This document shows, piece after piece, positions 22,919 to 35,412 of a stretch of 64,000 bases of DNA; position 1 is the first letter of the stretch, and the number at the start of each line of letters is the position of its first letter. A program made the translations under genes and the position numbers. The notes under the pieces were generated by a model. It was not told the origin of the DNA and did not search any database. It worked only from the letters and a program-made list of their open reading frames with translations. Origin of the DNA: Flaveria trinervia (taxonomy: Eukaryota > Streptophyta > Magnoliopsida > Asterales > Asteraceae); assembly GCA_025506515.1 (NCBI GenBank), contig CM046458.1:46091390-46155389 (forward strand), written 5' to 3'.

Positions 22919-24469
22919 GAACCTAGTTTACTCTATTGTCTGACATCCATCATATGCTTTTCAAACTTCTTGTACTTCTCCTCTCTTGTGACTCCTGCGC
23001 GTATATTTCAAACACACAGTAGAGCCGTATCACATTTTGGAATTGGAGAGCTTGTACAATATCCTCCGTGTCATAGAACAGTGGCCACTTTTATAGAGTG
23101 TAGATTCAGCTGACAAGTTGGTAAACCACATTGGGTCAAATACCCTGATAGTTTCCATTTTGGTCTCTCTGTTTAGAACTATGACCGCTTCACCCGTCCT
23201 CAAGTCATAATACCACCATTTGAAATGTGGAGTGAAGTCCTGAGGCATTTCCTGAAAGGGATCTTTGACATTGTGCGCGGAGGACTCCACTTCAGCACTA
23301 CTTTAGGCTTCCCAGATATAGGGTCCACTTCAGATCTATGGATGTACCTCTTCGGTTGTTGAGATCTGAAGTTTACCCACCTGGTGGGTATTCTTTCTTC
23401 AATGCAGCTTCAAACCAACCTGGCATCTTCCTTGGATTAGCATACAACAAATCTAAGCACGCCAGTCGGTTGAGCTCAAAACCAGGAAGAATCTTCAGAT
23501 TATGAGGATATCTGAAGTACTCAATCCCCTTATCTTTTTTCACTACATAGACATTCAAGTCTTCAAAATAAGCCCACGCTATTATCTTGCCAGACACCTT
23601 TTAATGTTTCTTGACTTTGTAGAGTTTGGTGTAGGCATTTTGCTTTGGAGTTGCACTCCGGGCTCTTATTTCAACAAAAAAAGTTGTCCATTTAGCTTTC
23701 CTAAGATCAACATTAGCATATGAAGCTTAGGCTTGGGTTTCATCCTTTTCTTTTTCCTTCTCCATTTCATCCAGCTTCTTAAAAGTACTACTGTCAAGGT
23801 TTCACCCAAATTGGGGATAACATGTCCGTCCTGATCAGTTACTAAGGATAATGATCAGCAGTGACGTCCTCTATCTCGATTTCATCAACATTATTAAACT
23901 CATCATCACTTGCAACATCAATTGTAGGAGAATCTTTAACCAACTCATCTGAATTCAGCTTGAATATTTCATCCAGCTGCTCATCCGTCATGTCGTGTAT
24001 GATCTCTCCCTCCTCTGGTGTGTAGCTAACAGACCGTCTACTATCCCTTGTAAGCAAGAATCATGGTTAATTGAGTCTTGACCTACTAAAGGGGTTGGAC
24101 ATCAAATTCATCGGTCTGTTGAGCTTCATCTATTTGATTAGACATTAAGCACATCACACATAAGTCATTTTATAAAACATTAAGACATAAACATACATAA
24201 TTGATCAACAATTACATTAATGTAATATAATTCAAATACGAAAGTTTCTAAATACAAAACATCTAGTCATTACTTTTGTCTTGAATCACAGGTTCTTCAG
24301 CAGGAGGAGCGGAGGATGAGGCTCCTTGATCTTGACTACGTTTGGTCCGCCTCTCTTGAGCTCGAGGAGAGGCTGATGCAGCAGCATCACCTTCTGGTCA
24401 TCCTCGTTCTTTCTACATTTCCTGCTAGGTCCACCTTCTTCAACATCCTCCTTACTGTCATCTTCATCC

Positions 24470-24515
24470 TCCTCCTCCTCATCATCATCATCATCATTAT
24501 CATCATCTTTGATCT
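24470..24515 (+). repeat. Trinucleotide microsatellite
   Basis: tcc and cat repeats run tandemly. On the minus strand they encode an acidic Glu/Asp run inside the D third ORF. Confidence 0.85.
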
Positions 24516-24784
24516 TTAGAAGCTTAGACTTTGATTCTTTCAGCTTTATGAGTATCGTCTTGTTTTTCTTCTCTAGCTCCTCAATCCTTTTTACATAATG
24601 GGCATTCTGCTCTCTGAGCTATGTGATATGCTCTGCCTGAGCTGCATTGATCTCCATTAGCTGGTTGAGTTGTGCAGCTCTTTGCTCATCCGTGGCAAGT
24701 AGCTTTAGCACTATTCGGTTGAGGTTGGCTAGCTCTTCCTCTAACCCGATATTGGGTAGAGTGGATCCATTGGTCATCGGGACT

Positions 24785-24990
24785 TGAGAGAAGATGTCCT
24801 GGCTTGTTGGGTGGTGGTTATGGTGGTGGATGTGGTGTATATGGGAGGAGGAATGGGGATGGATATTGATGGAGTGGTTGTGGTAGTGGTGGTAGGAGGT
24901 GTGGTAATGGTGGTAGGATGTGTGGTAGTGGTGGTAGGATGTGTGGTGGAGGTGGGAGGTGTGGTAGAGGTGGTGGTACCTGTTGTAATA
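24785..24990 (-). repeat. Imperfect short tandem repeats encoding a Thr-rich tract
   Basis: Repeated gtggtggtagg / tgtggt units on the + strand encode TTTTTHPTT-type text on the minus strand in element D's third ORF. Confidence 0.75.
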
Positions 24991-25767
24991 AGGGTGATCC
25001 TCCATCTCTTGCTCTTTAAGCCTTGGGGTTGAGCCATTCGCTTCTTCCTCGAGCCTTTAGAAGAAAATGCTCCCCCTGGGCTAATGGGCTGGTCACGGGT
25101 GTATGTAGGATCAGTAACATTAGTAGTGACACCCTTTGACTCACCCTGGCGTCCACCAACCGCCCCTATTTCTCTTTCAATAGCCACAACCCTGCTTCCC
25201 ACTATCCTAACTAGTGGCTCATCATCTGACTCTTCATCTTTGACAGGGATGAAGTCTTGGTGAAAATGAACCCTCTCAGTTTCACCAGGTTTCTCACCAC
25301 CGTGACCATCATCATGGTCGTCATCATCTTCGTCTCCTTATTCGTTTGGTAGCTCAATCGGCTCAACATCTGAGTCACTATCATCGTGATGCCACTTCTT
25401 GCGAGAGGGTGCCATATACTCTTCACTAGCCAAGTGCCCGAACAATCTCCTGACTGGGGGTTTCACCTGCTTGCCCCGGTAAACCTTCATCCGACATAGA
25501 GTCGTATCATCCATCACCTCGAGAGTAACCTTATCGTCTCTCTCCTTTGGCAGCAAAGAAAGCTTCTGATCAATGATCATCTGTAGAAAACATGGGTACA
25601 TACAAAAGTCTTCCTTGCCTTTGACCTCGATGTTCTCTACCATGTATGTGAAAAGCATGCGAGAGAAACTAAACGGATGGTTCAGCACCAGAGCCACATA
25701 TGCATTCTGGATTTGGTCTGACATCTTTCAAAGCCTCCTCTCCTTGAGGCTATACAATTTAGGATAC

Positions 25768-25772
25768 ATGGC
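25768..25772 (+). other. Target-site duplication of element B, left copy
   Basis: atggc directly before the 5' LTR; the identical atggc follows the 3' LTR at 49893-49897. Confidence 0.93.
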
Positions 25773-26437
25773 TGTGGACCAAAAGAACCAATGAGCCTGA
25801 TCAGAAAAACCTCTAAGTCCCACAAACATTACAACTGCTGAAGAGATCACAACAGCTGAAGACATCAGCTGATTACAAGGTCTGAAGACAAAGTTTGAAG
25901 CCATCAGCTGAAGACAAAGTCTGAAAGTAAAGTACTGAAGAACAAAGACTGAAGACAAAGACTGAAGACCAAAGTGATCAGTAGTTGTCACAACAGCTGA
26001 AGTAATTAACTTCAATAGTTGTGATGGTTTCCTTTCAGTACTTGTAATTTACTTTTCAGTTTATAGTTTCAGTAGTTGTAGTTTAGTAGTTTTATGTTTT
26101 TGTACTTAAGCATTCTCTGAGATGTAATCAGTAGTTGAAACATTCTCAGTAGTTTGCATAGTTTCAGTAGTTTGAATAATTCTGTTAGATGTCACTATCA
26201 AGTGACATCAGCAGATGTCACATTCTTATATAAGGAATGTTGACCTAGTTGTAATGTGTGACATTGAGCCACCACGAAAGCATATGAATGAAATATTTCT
26301 TTTGCAGAATTCTCTCTTTCTATAACCGTTTACTGTTACATTGAATATCAATTGTGTTCTTGTGAATTGTTTAATTCATTGTTGAATTCCGTTGCAATAC
26401 TCTCTAATTAATCAAATTTAGATCACTGATTCTAACA
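25773..26437 (+). repeat. Element B 5' LTR
   Basis: 665 bases, TGTGGACC (one T fewer than the 3' copy) to TTCTAACA. TATA box tatataa at 26227-26233. Micro-repeats of the caactactgaag / cttcagtagttg family fill 25820-26180. Confidence 0.95.
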
Positions 26438-26439
26438 AA

Positions 26440-26451
26440 TGGTATCAGAGC
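26440..26451 (+). promoter_or_regulatory. Primer-binding site of element B
   Basis: TGGTATCAGAGC two bases after the 5' LTR; complementary to initiator Met tRNA. Confidence 0.92.
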
Positions 26452-26665
26452 TAGTTAATCATTGATCGATCTAATAATTGATCATTGAAACTGCTATTTC
26501 GATATCTAAGTTTGATTGAATTAGCATATTTGCAAGAATTGGTTATAGATCATTGAATTTCTGCTGCTTTCGTTATTTGCTTTGAGTTTTCTCTTGGTTC
26601 ATATTGGTTTGTTGTGTTTTGTTCTAAATCAGTTAAAACTTAATTGAATTTGGTTGAATCTGAGA

Positions 26666-29537
26666 ATGACTACTCCTTCTAATGACCCTCACAATACCGG
26701 TTCCTCAACCAAGCCTCTGATGCTGGTTAGGACTGAGTATAACATATGGCAATGAAGAATGCTTCATCACCTGTTTGTTAATAGTTCAGGTTGTTGGACA
26801 TCTGTGGTACATGGTCCACACAAGCCTATGGTGAACAATCCGGAAACCAACCAATGGTTCCGAAGAAGAAGGAACAATACTCAGATGAGGATCGAAAACT
26901 GTTTGAGATTGATGCTAAAGCACATGGTATTCTAGCCATGGATCTGCCTAATGAAATCTATTCTGGGCTTATGCATCATGAAACTGCTCATGACCTCTGG
27001 AATGCATTGAAGGAACAATTTGGTGGAATAGATGAGGTCTTAGCAAACAACAGAGAAATCCTTGCCCAACAATATGAGACATTCTCTCATAGGAAGGGTG
27101 AGTCACTGACTAAATAGTTTAAGCGTTTTTCCTGTTTGATCTCTGAGCTAAAAATGGTCAAACATGAATACACTAATAGTCAGATGAACAACAGATTCCT
27201 CAGATCACTGCCTGAGAGATGGGACACATATACCATTGTCCTACGCTCCAGTGCAAATCTGGATAGCCTATCTCTCACCCAACTCCATGGGAAACTGCTT
27301 ACATTTGAAAGAGAGATAGAGTAGAAAAGGAAACTGGCATCATCAGGAAAGTTCACTGATGACTTTGTACCAGGGAACACTGCCTTGGTTGGTCATGAGT
27401 CAGAATATGCTGCATCAGAAAGCAATTATGATGAGCATATAGATTTCTCTTCAAACAGTTCAGATCATGCATTTGTTAGTGTTGACAGTCAGTCAGGCTG
27501 TAATAGTGACAATTTATGTTTCATTAGGATGATTTAAAGGGTATTGCTGATGATGACTTAGAAGAGATGGATATTCTAAGCCAAATGGCCTTGATTAATA
27601 TCAGATCTCAAAAGTTCTACAAGAGAACTGGTAGGAAATTTCCAGGACTCTCTGGCAAAACCAAAGTTGGTTTTGACAAGAGTAAGTTGAGGTGTCACAA
27701 ATGCCACAAGCTTGGACACTTTGCAAGAGAGTGTAGATCAACTGGATCTAACTCCTCTGCACCCTTTGTGACTTTTCCAAGCAATAGTTCACAAAACAGA
27801 GGGCAACATCCTGCTAGTTCTGGTCATCATTCACAACCTATATCTCCTGCATATTTTGTCCCTCAGGGTCCAATGTCATATCCATATCCCTGCTATTATA
27901 TGTCTCAGTCAAATCAAGTTCAAGTTCCTATTGCACAACAACCTCAAGCCTTACCTGAGCCTCTACTATCTCAATCATCTAAATCACAACCTCATCACAG
28001 CTTCTTCACCCCTGGTGTTGTTGACTAGAGCAGTTTACCAGATGATCTCTCTGGTAATGAGCAATTATTTTCTGGTGATGGTCAACATGGTGGTGAACAT
28101 CCTTTTGGGAATCTAGCTCTCATGGCCCTGGAGTCTACTGAGAGTTCATGCTCCAATGCATCTTCATCAGATAACCCAGGTATCCTCTGAGGCTAAGGCC
28201 AAGCTATGTTCTGAATCTTGCATAGCTATATTTATCTCTATTAGAGAGGCAAATGTAGCTTTAATTAATCAAAATCTTGAGCTTGAGCAAATATTTCTAA
28301 AAGAAAAGCTGAATATGAGTCTATCCTTAAGGATAAAGATGATAAGATTTATAAGCTTAAATGCCAACTAAATGATGAAAAGGCTAAGCTAGAGGTCATT
28401 CTTGAGAACCACAGAGAACTCAAGAAAAACTTGCAGTTACCCAAGTTGAGTGTGACCGCTGGGTATCATCCTGCAAGGGATTTGAAATGCTGTTCAGCAA
28501 GCAATCTGCTTCGAATGTGAAGTTTGGAATAGGTTATAACCACATTGCACCACCTACAGATTTTACTCCAAAATCAATAGTAAAACTGAAGGTGAAAGTA
28601 ATTTCCAAACCACATCATCATGTGCATCATCCTCAAGTGATCACCCAAAATCACAAGATGAAATCAGTGTTGATACCTCAGCAAATCAATTGCCTGATGG
28701 GTCAACTACTGATAAGCACATGAAGCTGAGTACTTCAGATGTTGTCCCTCAAAGTACCTCAAGCACTGAAGGGAAAGACACAACATCTGAAAAGCATTTC
28801 AAATCAGCTGAAATAAAAGGATTAACAACTGCTGATAGAGAACAGCTGAAGAACAAGTCTTCAGTTGTTACAGATCCTTCAGTACTTAACACAAGTACTA
28901 AAAGGAGAAAAGTACTGAAGAGCACAGCTTCAGTAGTTTCCACATCAGCAGTTGATCAATTCAAGATGAAGAATAAGCCATGTGAAATATGTGGTAAATT
29001 CAATCATCTTTCTGATGAATGTTGGTATAGAAAAGGTTCCAAACTCAACAGAGATAAGCTCATTAAAATCCAGATGGATGAAATGAAAAATGAGTTTGAG
29101 ACCAAGTTTGTACCACAGTCATCCTAATGTGATAAACCCAAGCCTTCATCCAAATACAAAAAGAAGGACAGGGTTTATCATATAGCTGATAGTGCTCCTC
29201 ATGATAAACATCAGACTAAGTCTGTGAATTTCAAGGAGGAAATGGTGGGCCACAGGAACTCATCATACACAAGTACTGATATGTAACAAGAGCTGAAAGC
29301 TTTGGCTACAAATCAAACACAACTTGTTATGATGGTTCAGCATTTGTTGGGGAGAGTTAACCAACTAGATGCACCTGTGATCAAACCACTGAAAAGGCAT
29401 TCCAAGCCTAAATCCAAGGAATCCATTTCAGCACCATCTCCTTCTTCATCAGCTGTTAATCATAAGAAACAAGTTTGGTTAAATCTGTTGATGAAAACAG
29501 ACCCAAAACCAAAAAGGTTGGGTCTCAAAACCTAACT
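26666..29537 (+). pseudogene. gag: Element B gag, broken
   Basis: Start ATG 26666 (MTTPSNDPHNTGSSTKP) is the first good ATG after the PBS; a TGA follows after 29 codons. The capsid-like domain lies at about 26880-27320 (HDLWNALKEQFGG, FLRSLPERWDTY). A canonical CCHC knuckle CHKCHKLGHFAREC is at 27693-27734. A second C-X2-C-X4-H-X4-C motif, CEICGKFNHLSDEC, lies at 28981-29022. Between the two knuckles, 28690-28960 encodes Ser/Thr-rich text made of the element's own micro-repeats. In-frame stops or shifts occur near 26757, 27115, 27325, 27535, 28028, 28370, 29126 and 29288. The role would be particle assembly and RNA binding. Confidence 0.85.
28690..28965 (+). repeat. LTR-type micro-repeats inside B gag coding sequence
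   Basis: caactactgat, aacagctgaag, cttcagttgtt, aaagtactgaag and cttcagtagttt occur within an open reading frame, the same family as in B's LTR and spacer. Confidence 0.78.
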
Positions 29538-29559
29538 AGTTCTTTATGATAAATGCAGG
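29531..29559 (+). promoter_or_regulatory. Gag-pol junction with stops and 3'-splice-like motif (B)
   Basis: cctaactag followed by aaatgcag (AG at 29557-29558), at the same position as in A and C. The pyrimidine tract is poorer here. Confidence 0.35.
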
Positions 29560-32500
29560 GTTCTTCAGCATGCAAAGGAGCATCTGGTATGTAGACGGTG
29601 GAGGATCTATGCATATGACAGGAGCAGTTCTCTTCTTAATGACTACTCTCAAGGAAAGAAGGGATTTGTTTCATTTGGAAATGATGCCAAGGGTTACATC
29701 ATCGGGAAAGGATATGTGTCTAATGGAGATATCAGATTTGATGATGTTAACCATGTGGAGAATCTCAAGTATAATCTACTCAGTGTCAGTCAGATGTGTG
29801 ATAAAGGGCATGTTGCACTTTTCACAAGCCAGAACTGCTGGATTCTGTCTTCCCAGGTCTGAGGCTGATTGACAAGGTATTAGATGATCATACTCTCCTG
29901 AAGGCCAACAGGATTGGAAGAGTATATGCATTGGATTTGTCAAAGAAGATTGATTTGAAGGGTCATCCTTGTCTGTTCTCCAAAGCCTCTCCTCAAGAAT
30001 CTAAATTGTGGCATAGAAGGCTGGGTCATGTTAATCTCAAAAACATGAATCAGCTGATCCACAATAATTTAGTAGAGGTCTACCAATAAGGAGTTCCACT
30101 GTGATGAAACCTGCACTGCTTGTTTAAAAGGAAAACAGCACAAAGTCTCATTCCCTCCTATTGAAGAACCTAAGTCCACTGCCTGCTTGCAGTTACTGCA
30201 CATGGATCTATTTGGTCCTGTGAGAGTGATGAGCATGGCAAAGAAGAAATACTGTCTGGTAATTATGGATGATTACTCTAGATTTGTATGGACTTTCTTC
30301 TTGCATTCAAAGGTTGAGGTTGCTCAGACGATTATAAACTTTGTGTTGTATGTTGAGAAGCAGTATTCCCTATCAGTCAAGTGTATAAGAAGATAATGGA
30401 ACTGAATTCAGAAACCATACACTTGATGATTTTTATCTATCAAAGGAATCAAGAGGCAGTTTAGCATCCAAGGACTCCAGAACAAAATAGAGTAGTGGAC
30501 AGAAAGAACAGGACCCTAATTGAAGCTGCAACGGTCTATGTTGGCTGACTCTGGTTTGCCATTGACCTTTTGGGCTGAAGTTGTTAACACAGCTTGCTAT
30601 GTGCAGAATAGAGTGTTAGTCAATCAGAGGTTGATGAAGAATCCATATGAAGTTCTACATCATTGGACTCCTCTAATTTCATTCTTCAAAGCCTTTGGGT
30701 GTCCTTGTTTCATTCTCAACACAAAGGATCAACTCCACAAATTTGATCCTAAGGTGGATGCAGGATATTTTGTAGGTTATTCATCACATGCAAGGCTTAC
30801 AGAGTCTTCAACTGCAACAAATATAGTTGAAGAAACCTTGCATGTGAAATTCAATGAATCTCCTAAGGATAAAATTCACAAAACCCTGTGGAGTTGTTTG
30901 ATCTGGACATACTGCAATATGTTCCTTATCAACCTCCAGCTGTTGCAGATCATGTGGATAAATCATCTTCTGCAGCAAATCTTCCACCTGGTGGTACTGA
31001 AGATGATGATGATATCCGTACTCACCTTTTCAAGTTTAGTGACCAACTGCCTGAGTCTGCTAAACTTGATGTTCCTGTAGCTTCTGTAGCTCCATCCACA
31101 ACAAATGCTGATGAGATTTCTGACTCCTCTACATCATTTGACTTGCCATCTAATACTTGGTTTCAAGAATCTGGATCACCATCTGCTGCTGCTGAACCGG
31201 CTACAAACACTTGCACTGATCTTATAGTTTACCACGAGCTGAAGAATCACCCCATGTCTCAAATCATTGGTGATATCAATGCTGGTGTCTCAACCAGAAG
31301 TCAATTGTCTAACTTCTGCTTCTATGCTCTTTTCATCAGTCAGCTAGAGCCAAAGAACTATCATGTGCTTTGAGAGACAATGGATGGGTTGAAGCCATGC
31401 AGCTTGAGCTACTTCAGTTCAAAAAGTAGCAAGTATGGGAACTAGTTCCTCTACCCCAAGGTAAGTGTGCAATAGGCACTAAATGGGTGTTTAGGAATAA
31501 AACTGATGAAATGGGCTTATTGTCAAGAACAAGGCTAGACTGGTAGTACAAGGGTTTTCACAGGAAGAAGGTATTGATTATGATGAAACCTTTGCCCCTA
31601 TAGCCAGACTAGAGGCAATTAGATTGTTCTTAGCCTATGTTGCATTCCACAATCTTAAAGTTTTTCAAAGGATGTCAAAAGTGCATTTTTATATGGTAAA
31701 ATAAAAGAAGAGGTTTATGTGTGTCAACCACCAGGTTTTGAGGACAATAAACATCTTGATTGGGTGTATCAACTTGATAAGGCTCTTTATGGGTTGAAGC
31801 AAGCTCCTAGAGCCTGGTATGAAACACTTTCAAATTTTCTTCTTAAAAATAATTTCACTAGAGGCTCCAGATATAAAACTTTGTTTATTAAGAAGGTGGA
31901 TCAGCGTAAGCTACTTGTTCAAATTTATGTTGATTTTATTTTTGCATCCTCTGATCCCCAGTTGTGTGATGATTTTACAAGTTTAATGAAACAAAAGTTT
32001 GAAATGAGTACAATGGGAGAATTACAGTTCTTTCTAGGCTTGCAAATCAAACAAAAGGCTGATGGAACCTTTATTCATCAATCAAAATATACAAAAGAAC
32101 TTTTGAATAAGTTTGATTTACAAAATTGTAAGCACTGTTCTACACCCATGTGCAACACCACACAACTGGATGCAGATCAGAAAGGTAAAGCTGTTGATGA
32201 AACACTTTACAGATGTATGATTGGGTCCTTGATGTACTTAACAGCTTCTAGACCAGATATCATGTTTGCAACTTGTGTTTGTGCTAGATTTCAGGCTACT
32301 CCTAAAGAGTCTCATTTGATTGCAGTCAAGAGGATCTTTAGATATCTGCAAGGTACACAATCTCTAGGTCTTTGGTATTCCACTGGACACTCATGCAAAT
32401 TAGTTGCTTTTTCTGATAGTGACTATGCAGGGTGTAAGTTAACCAGAAAGTCAACTTCTGGTGGATGTCAATTCCTAGGCAACTGTTTGATTTCTTGGCA

Positions 32501-32858
32501 GAGTAAGAAACAAACATCTGTTGCTACATCCACTGCTGAAGCAGAGTACATTGCTGTTGCAAGTTATACATCTCAGGTACTCTGGCTTCAAAACCAATTA
32601 TTGGATTATGGCATTACAAAGACTAAGACTCCATTATTAATGGATAGTGCTTCAGCTCTGTGTATTGTCAAGAATCCAGTCCAGCACTCTAGGACCAAAC
32701 ATATAGAGATCAGACACCATTTTATTAGGGATTGTTTTGAAAAAGGTCTGAGTGATCCAAAGTTTGTGCCTAGTGCTGATGAGCTTGCAGATATATTTAC
32801 TAAGCCTTTGGATAGTTCAACTTTCCAAAACCTTGTGTTAAGGCTTGGTATGCTGTAG
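29559..32858 (+). pseudogene. pol: Element B pol polyprotein, broken; RT active site mutated
   Basis: The protease region reads WYVDGGGSMHMTG, so the catalytic DSG is changed to DGG. Pre-integrase WHRRLGHVNL lies near 30010. The integrase core is at about 30190-30770 (HMDLFGPV; the second Asp region is frame-disrupted near 30390). RT runs from about 31390 to 32180; the active site reads YVDFIFASSD at 31926-31955, where A has YVDD, so one catalytic Asp and a codon are lost. RNase H is at about 32390-32855, open and ending LGML, TAG 32856-32858. The last 379 codons (31719-32858) form one open frame. Confidence 0.92.
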
Positions 32859-33485
32859 CTAGAATAAGTGATAACTACGGATGATCTCAGTAAACAAGTA
32901 CTGATGGTCATTAGTAAACATGTCACAAATATGTACTAATTCTGTTAAAAGAAACTGATGCAGTTACAACTACTGATGTAGTTATAACTCCTGATGTCAA
33001 TAAAAACATATAAGTACTGATGTCCTATGAAACAACTGAAATCAGCTAAAAAGTCTGATGAGTAAGTGTTGAGGACAGTATGAAACAGCTGAAAAGCTAA
33101 GAATTGGCAAAAACTACTGATGAGAATTTTCACTTCAGTCGTTTCCACAAATTGCTGTTTCACCCTAAACAGCTGATGACAAAACCATGTCTTCAGTAGT
33201 TTCACAACTACTGATGAATAATACCAAGTCCTCAGTTGTTTACAATAGCTGAAGACAAAACCAAGGTTTTTAGTAGTTTCACAACTACTAATGACTAAAA
33301 CCAAGTCTTTAGTTGTTTTCAAACGTGTGATAGTTAAAACCAAGTCTTCAGTTGTTTTCATAACAACTGATGCCAACACCAACACTTTCAGTCGTTTTCT
33401 TTTCAGCCTTTTCTTAACCTATAAATACCTGCACTTATAGCCAAACGTTTCATTAGCCGTTTTTCAAACCTTTTCTCTCTCAACA
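32859..33485 (+). repeat. Element B pol-ORF3 spacer with micro-repeats
   Basis: Non-coding; caactactgat, cagctgaa and cttcagtagtttc motifs throughout, as in A's spacer (3429-4190). Leads to ATG 33486. Confidence 0.75.
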
Positions 33486-34581
33486 ATGGCGACCATGAAA
33501 CTCAAACCCCGACACAACTGCGTTGCCTACCTTTCGAAATCGGCTTCTGGAACGAGTTTGACAATGCCATCGATCTTATGGTGGATTCCCAATACCAAAC
33601 AACCTTTCTTCTGAATCCTACCATATACCCTGATTCCTTACCCAGTTCTGGACCAACGTCTCAGTAATAACTGGTGAGAATGATAGCCAACTCACTCTCC
33701 AGTCGTTGGTGAACCAGAAACAGGTGCTCATCACCCCCGACATCATTCGCAAAACCCTAAATTTGCATGATGGCACCTATGTTAAGAATACCCGAAAGAC
33801 ATCATTGATGGCCATAATTTTGAATCAATTACAATCTGATGGCCTTGTTGGTCTTGGAGTCCCTGCTCCAGCTGTTTTAGCTGAGGTATACTCCACATAA
33901 CTCAGACCCTACTCTAAAAGGGGCTGCCCGGATGCTAAAACCCAAGCAGAGGGAACCCCACAGCCTCCACTTCCAGATCCAAAGTCCCCACCAAACCCAA
34001 ATCCAAAAGCCCAAAAGGCTACTCAGGGAGATGAGTCCCCTGAGGATGCCCCTGTACCATAACACAAGAAATACATACTGGTTCTAACCCCCCATTATGT
34101 CCAAGACTTGCTGAAGCCGCACAGGTACCTCTTAACAGGATACTGTGCAACCACAATTGGGGATCCCACATTTCTAGAACCTATCTCAATTGAGAGGCTT
34201 ACCATTGAAGAGCACCTCTCACCCCGGGTGCAATCTGCTTCGGACCATCTCCACATGCAACCGCGACTCAAGCCCACACTGATAGTTGCAAAGTGCTGAG
34301 TCAGTTGCATTCCTCACCTCCTCCCCAGAAACCACTTACCCTGGAATACCTCAACCATTGAGGGGGAAGGACCAAAATAATTCTGTACCCACAGCACAGG
34401 GGTTACAATGTTCAATCTCCAGTGTAGAACGGAGGTTAGAACATCTGGTAAGCTGCCACTTCTACTGATTCAGCAAATGATCCAGATGAAGTTGATACTC
34501 CAAAGACCTTTACTAGGGCAACTGCCAATGAAGGACAAGTCTTGAGGCAGGAAGTCCCCATTTCCAGAACAGGGGCAATGT
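33486..34581 (+). pseudogene. Element B third ORF, N-terminal part (before element C)
   Basis: Starts MATMKLKPRHNCVAYL at 33486, matching A. It is frame-disrupted from about 33540 and has lost part of the FAHHGYQGN-LYPRF region by deletion near 33800. LVGLGVPAPAVLAEVYS at about 33846-33890 aligns with A. The sequence stops at the C insertion, in the text that aligns to A near 5590. Confidence 0.75.
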
Positions 34582-35370
34582 TGCAGGATCGTTTAAGGGT
34601 TTGAACACAATTACAACACAACAACACAATGAGGAGATTATCTAAACTCTAATCAAACAGTAAACTGGGTTAACCAAAAGTGATACAAAGAACACAAGTA
34701 AAGCAAGAGACAGAACAGGAGAATATGTTTTCAAGGATGCAGTATATTGCTTTCTCAAGTTCTTTTACAAGTGTTACAAAGTATGTTAAAGATACAAGAA
34801 CTTGAAATACTTATACTACACCTACAGCCGGCTATACTATGAAAGCCAGCTGGATACAATTGACTAGACACTAACAAAATCAATTGTAGAATCAAAAGGC
34901 ATATCTGCCTTTTGACCTTGTGACTATGACATGCCATAGCTCACATCCTTATACATTACAAAAAGGATAAAGTACATAAAGTGGAAAGTTTCAGACTCAA
35001 GACCTCAATGTACAGTTACCAAAAGCATGGACCTTTTCACCAACTCTTGTAAGTTGGTGACTTATCAGAGACGCAGCGGAAAAGGTGCTTTATGGAACAG
35101 TACATCAGATAAAGCATGTGTACTAAAAGTCTTCGGAAGAAATCTGTCTTCATAGGGTGAAGCTTCGGAAGACTTTGTCTCTTGAAGCTTCGGAAGACTT
35201 CATGTTTGGCTTCGGAAGATATTGGTCTTGGCTTCGGAAGATTTTACACTTAGAATGTTTTCTAATGTATTGTGTAAAACTTCCGAAGCATTCTTCACTT
35301 CAGTACTTAGTGCATGTTGCTGAGACACTTTGGATGTTTTGGGTTGCATCAGACTTAAGGAATCCTTACA
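34582..35370 (-). repeat. Element C 3' LTR
   Basis: 789 bases; on the minus strand TGTAAGGATTCC to CGATCCTGCA. Six exact cttcSgaag motifs (S = C or G) between 35131 and 35288. Confidence 0.95.
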
Positions 35371-35372
35371 AA

Positions 35373-35381
35373 CTCCCCCTA
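35373..35381 (-). promoter_or_regulatory. Polypurine tract of element C
   Basis: Reverse complement tagggggagtt adjoins the 3' LTR start TGTAAGG. Confidence 0.85.
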
Positions 35382-35412
35382 GGCTGATGCTACCAAAACA
35401 CTTAGAAGATAT

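Larger units (their letters stand above)
22933..25767 (-). pseudogene. Element D third ORF, central and C-terminal part
   Basis: Minus-strand text begins at the B insertion with YPKLYSLKERRL and the conserved core FSFSRMLFTYMVEN...MYPCFLQMIID (25720-25560), equivalent to LYPRFIM in A. A Thr-rich, mucin-like stretch follows (about 24990-24800; the + strand shows gtggtggt repeats), then a coiled-coil-like Leu/Lys/Glu region (about 24740-24530) with an Asp/Glu run encoded by a cat/tcc microsatellite (24470-24515). The C-terminal part has FKWWYYDLRTGEAVIVL (about 23220) and ends at TAG 22935-22933 (KKFEKHMMDVRQ). Several stops (for example 24619) and frame changes. No membrane segment. Function unknown. 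Confidence 0.72.
22276..25772 (-). mobile_element. Element D (3' part): SIRE-type Copia, split by element B
   Basis: Reading on the minus strand, third-ORF coding text (25767 to 22933) leads to a polypurine tract (agggggag) and a 3' LTR (22908 to 22276). The rest of the third ORF resumes at 49898-50306, beyond element B. Five bases, atggc, are duplicated at the split (25768-25772 and 49893-49897). The polypurine context is identical to A and B, but the LTR is unrelated in sequence. Confidence 0.85.

Noticed and set aside
24784..25032. 82-codon Val/Gly-rich + strand ORF
   Set aside because: It is the antisense shadow of the Thr-rich repeat in element D's third ORF.
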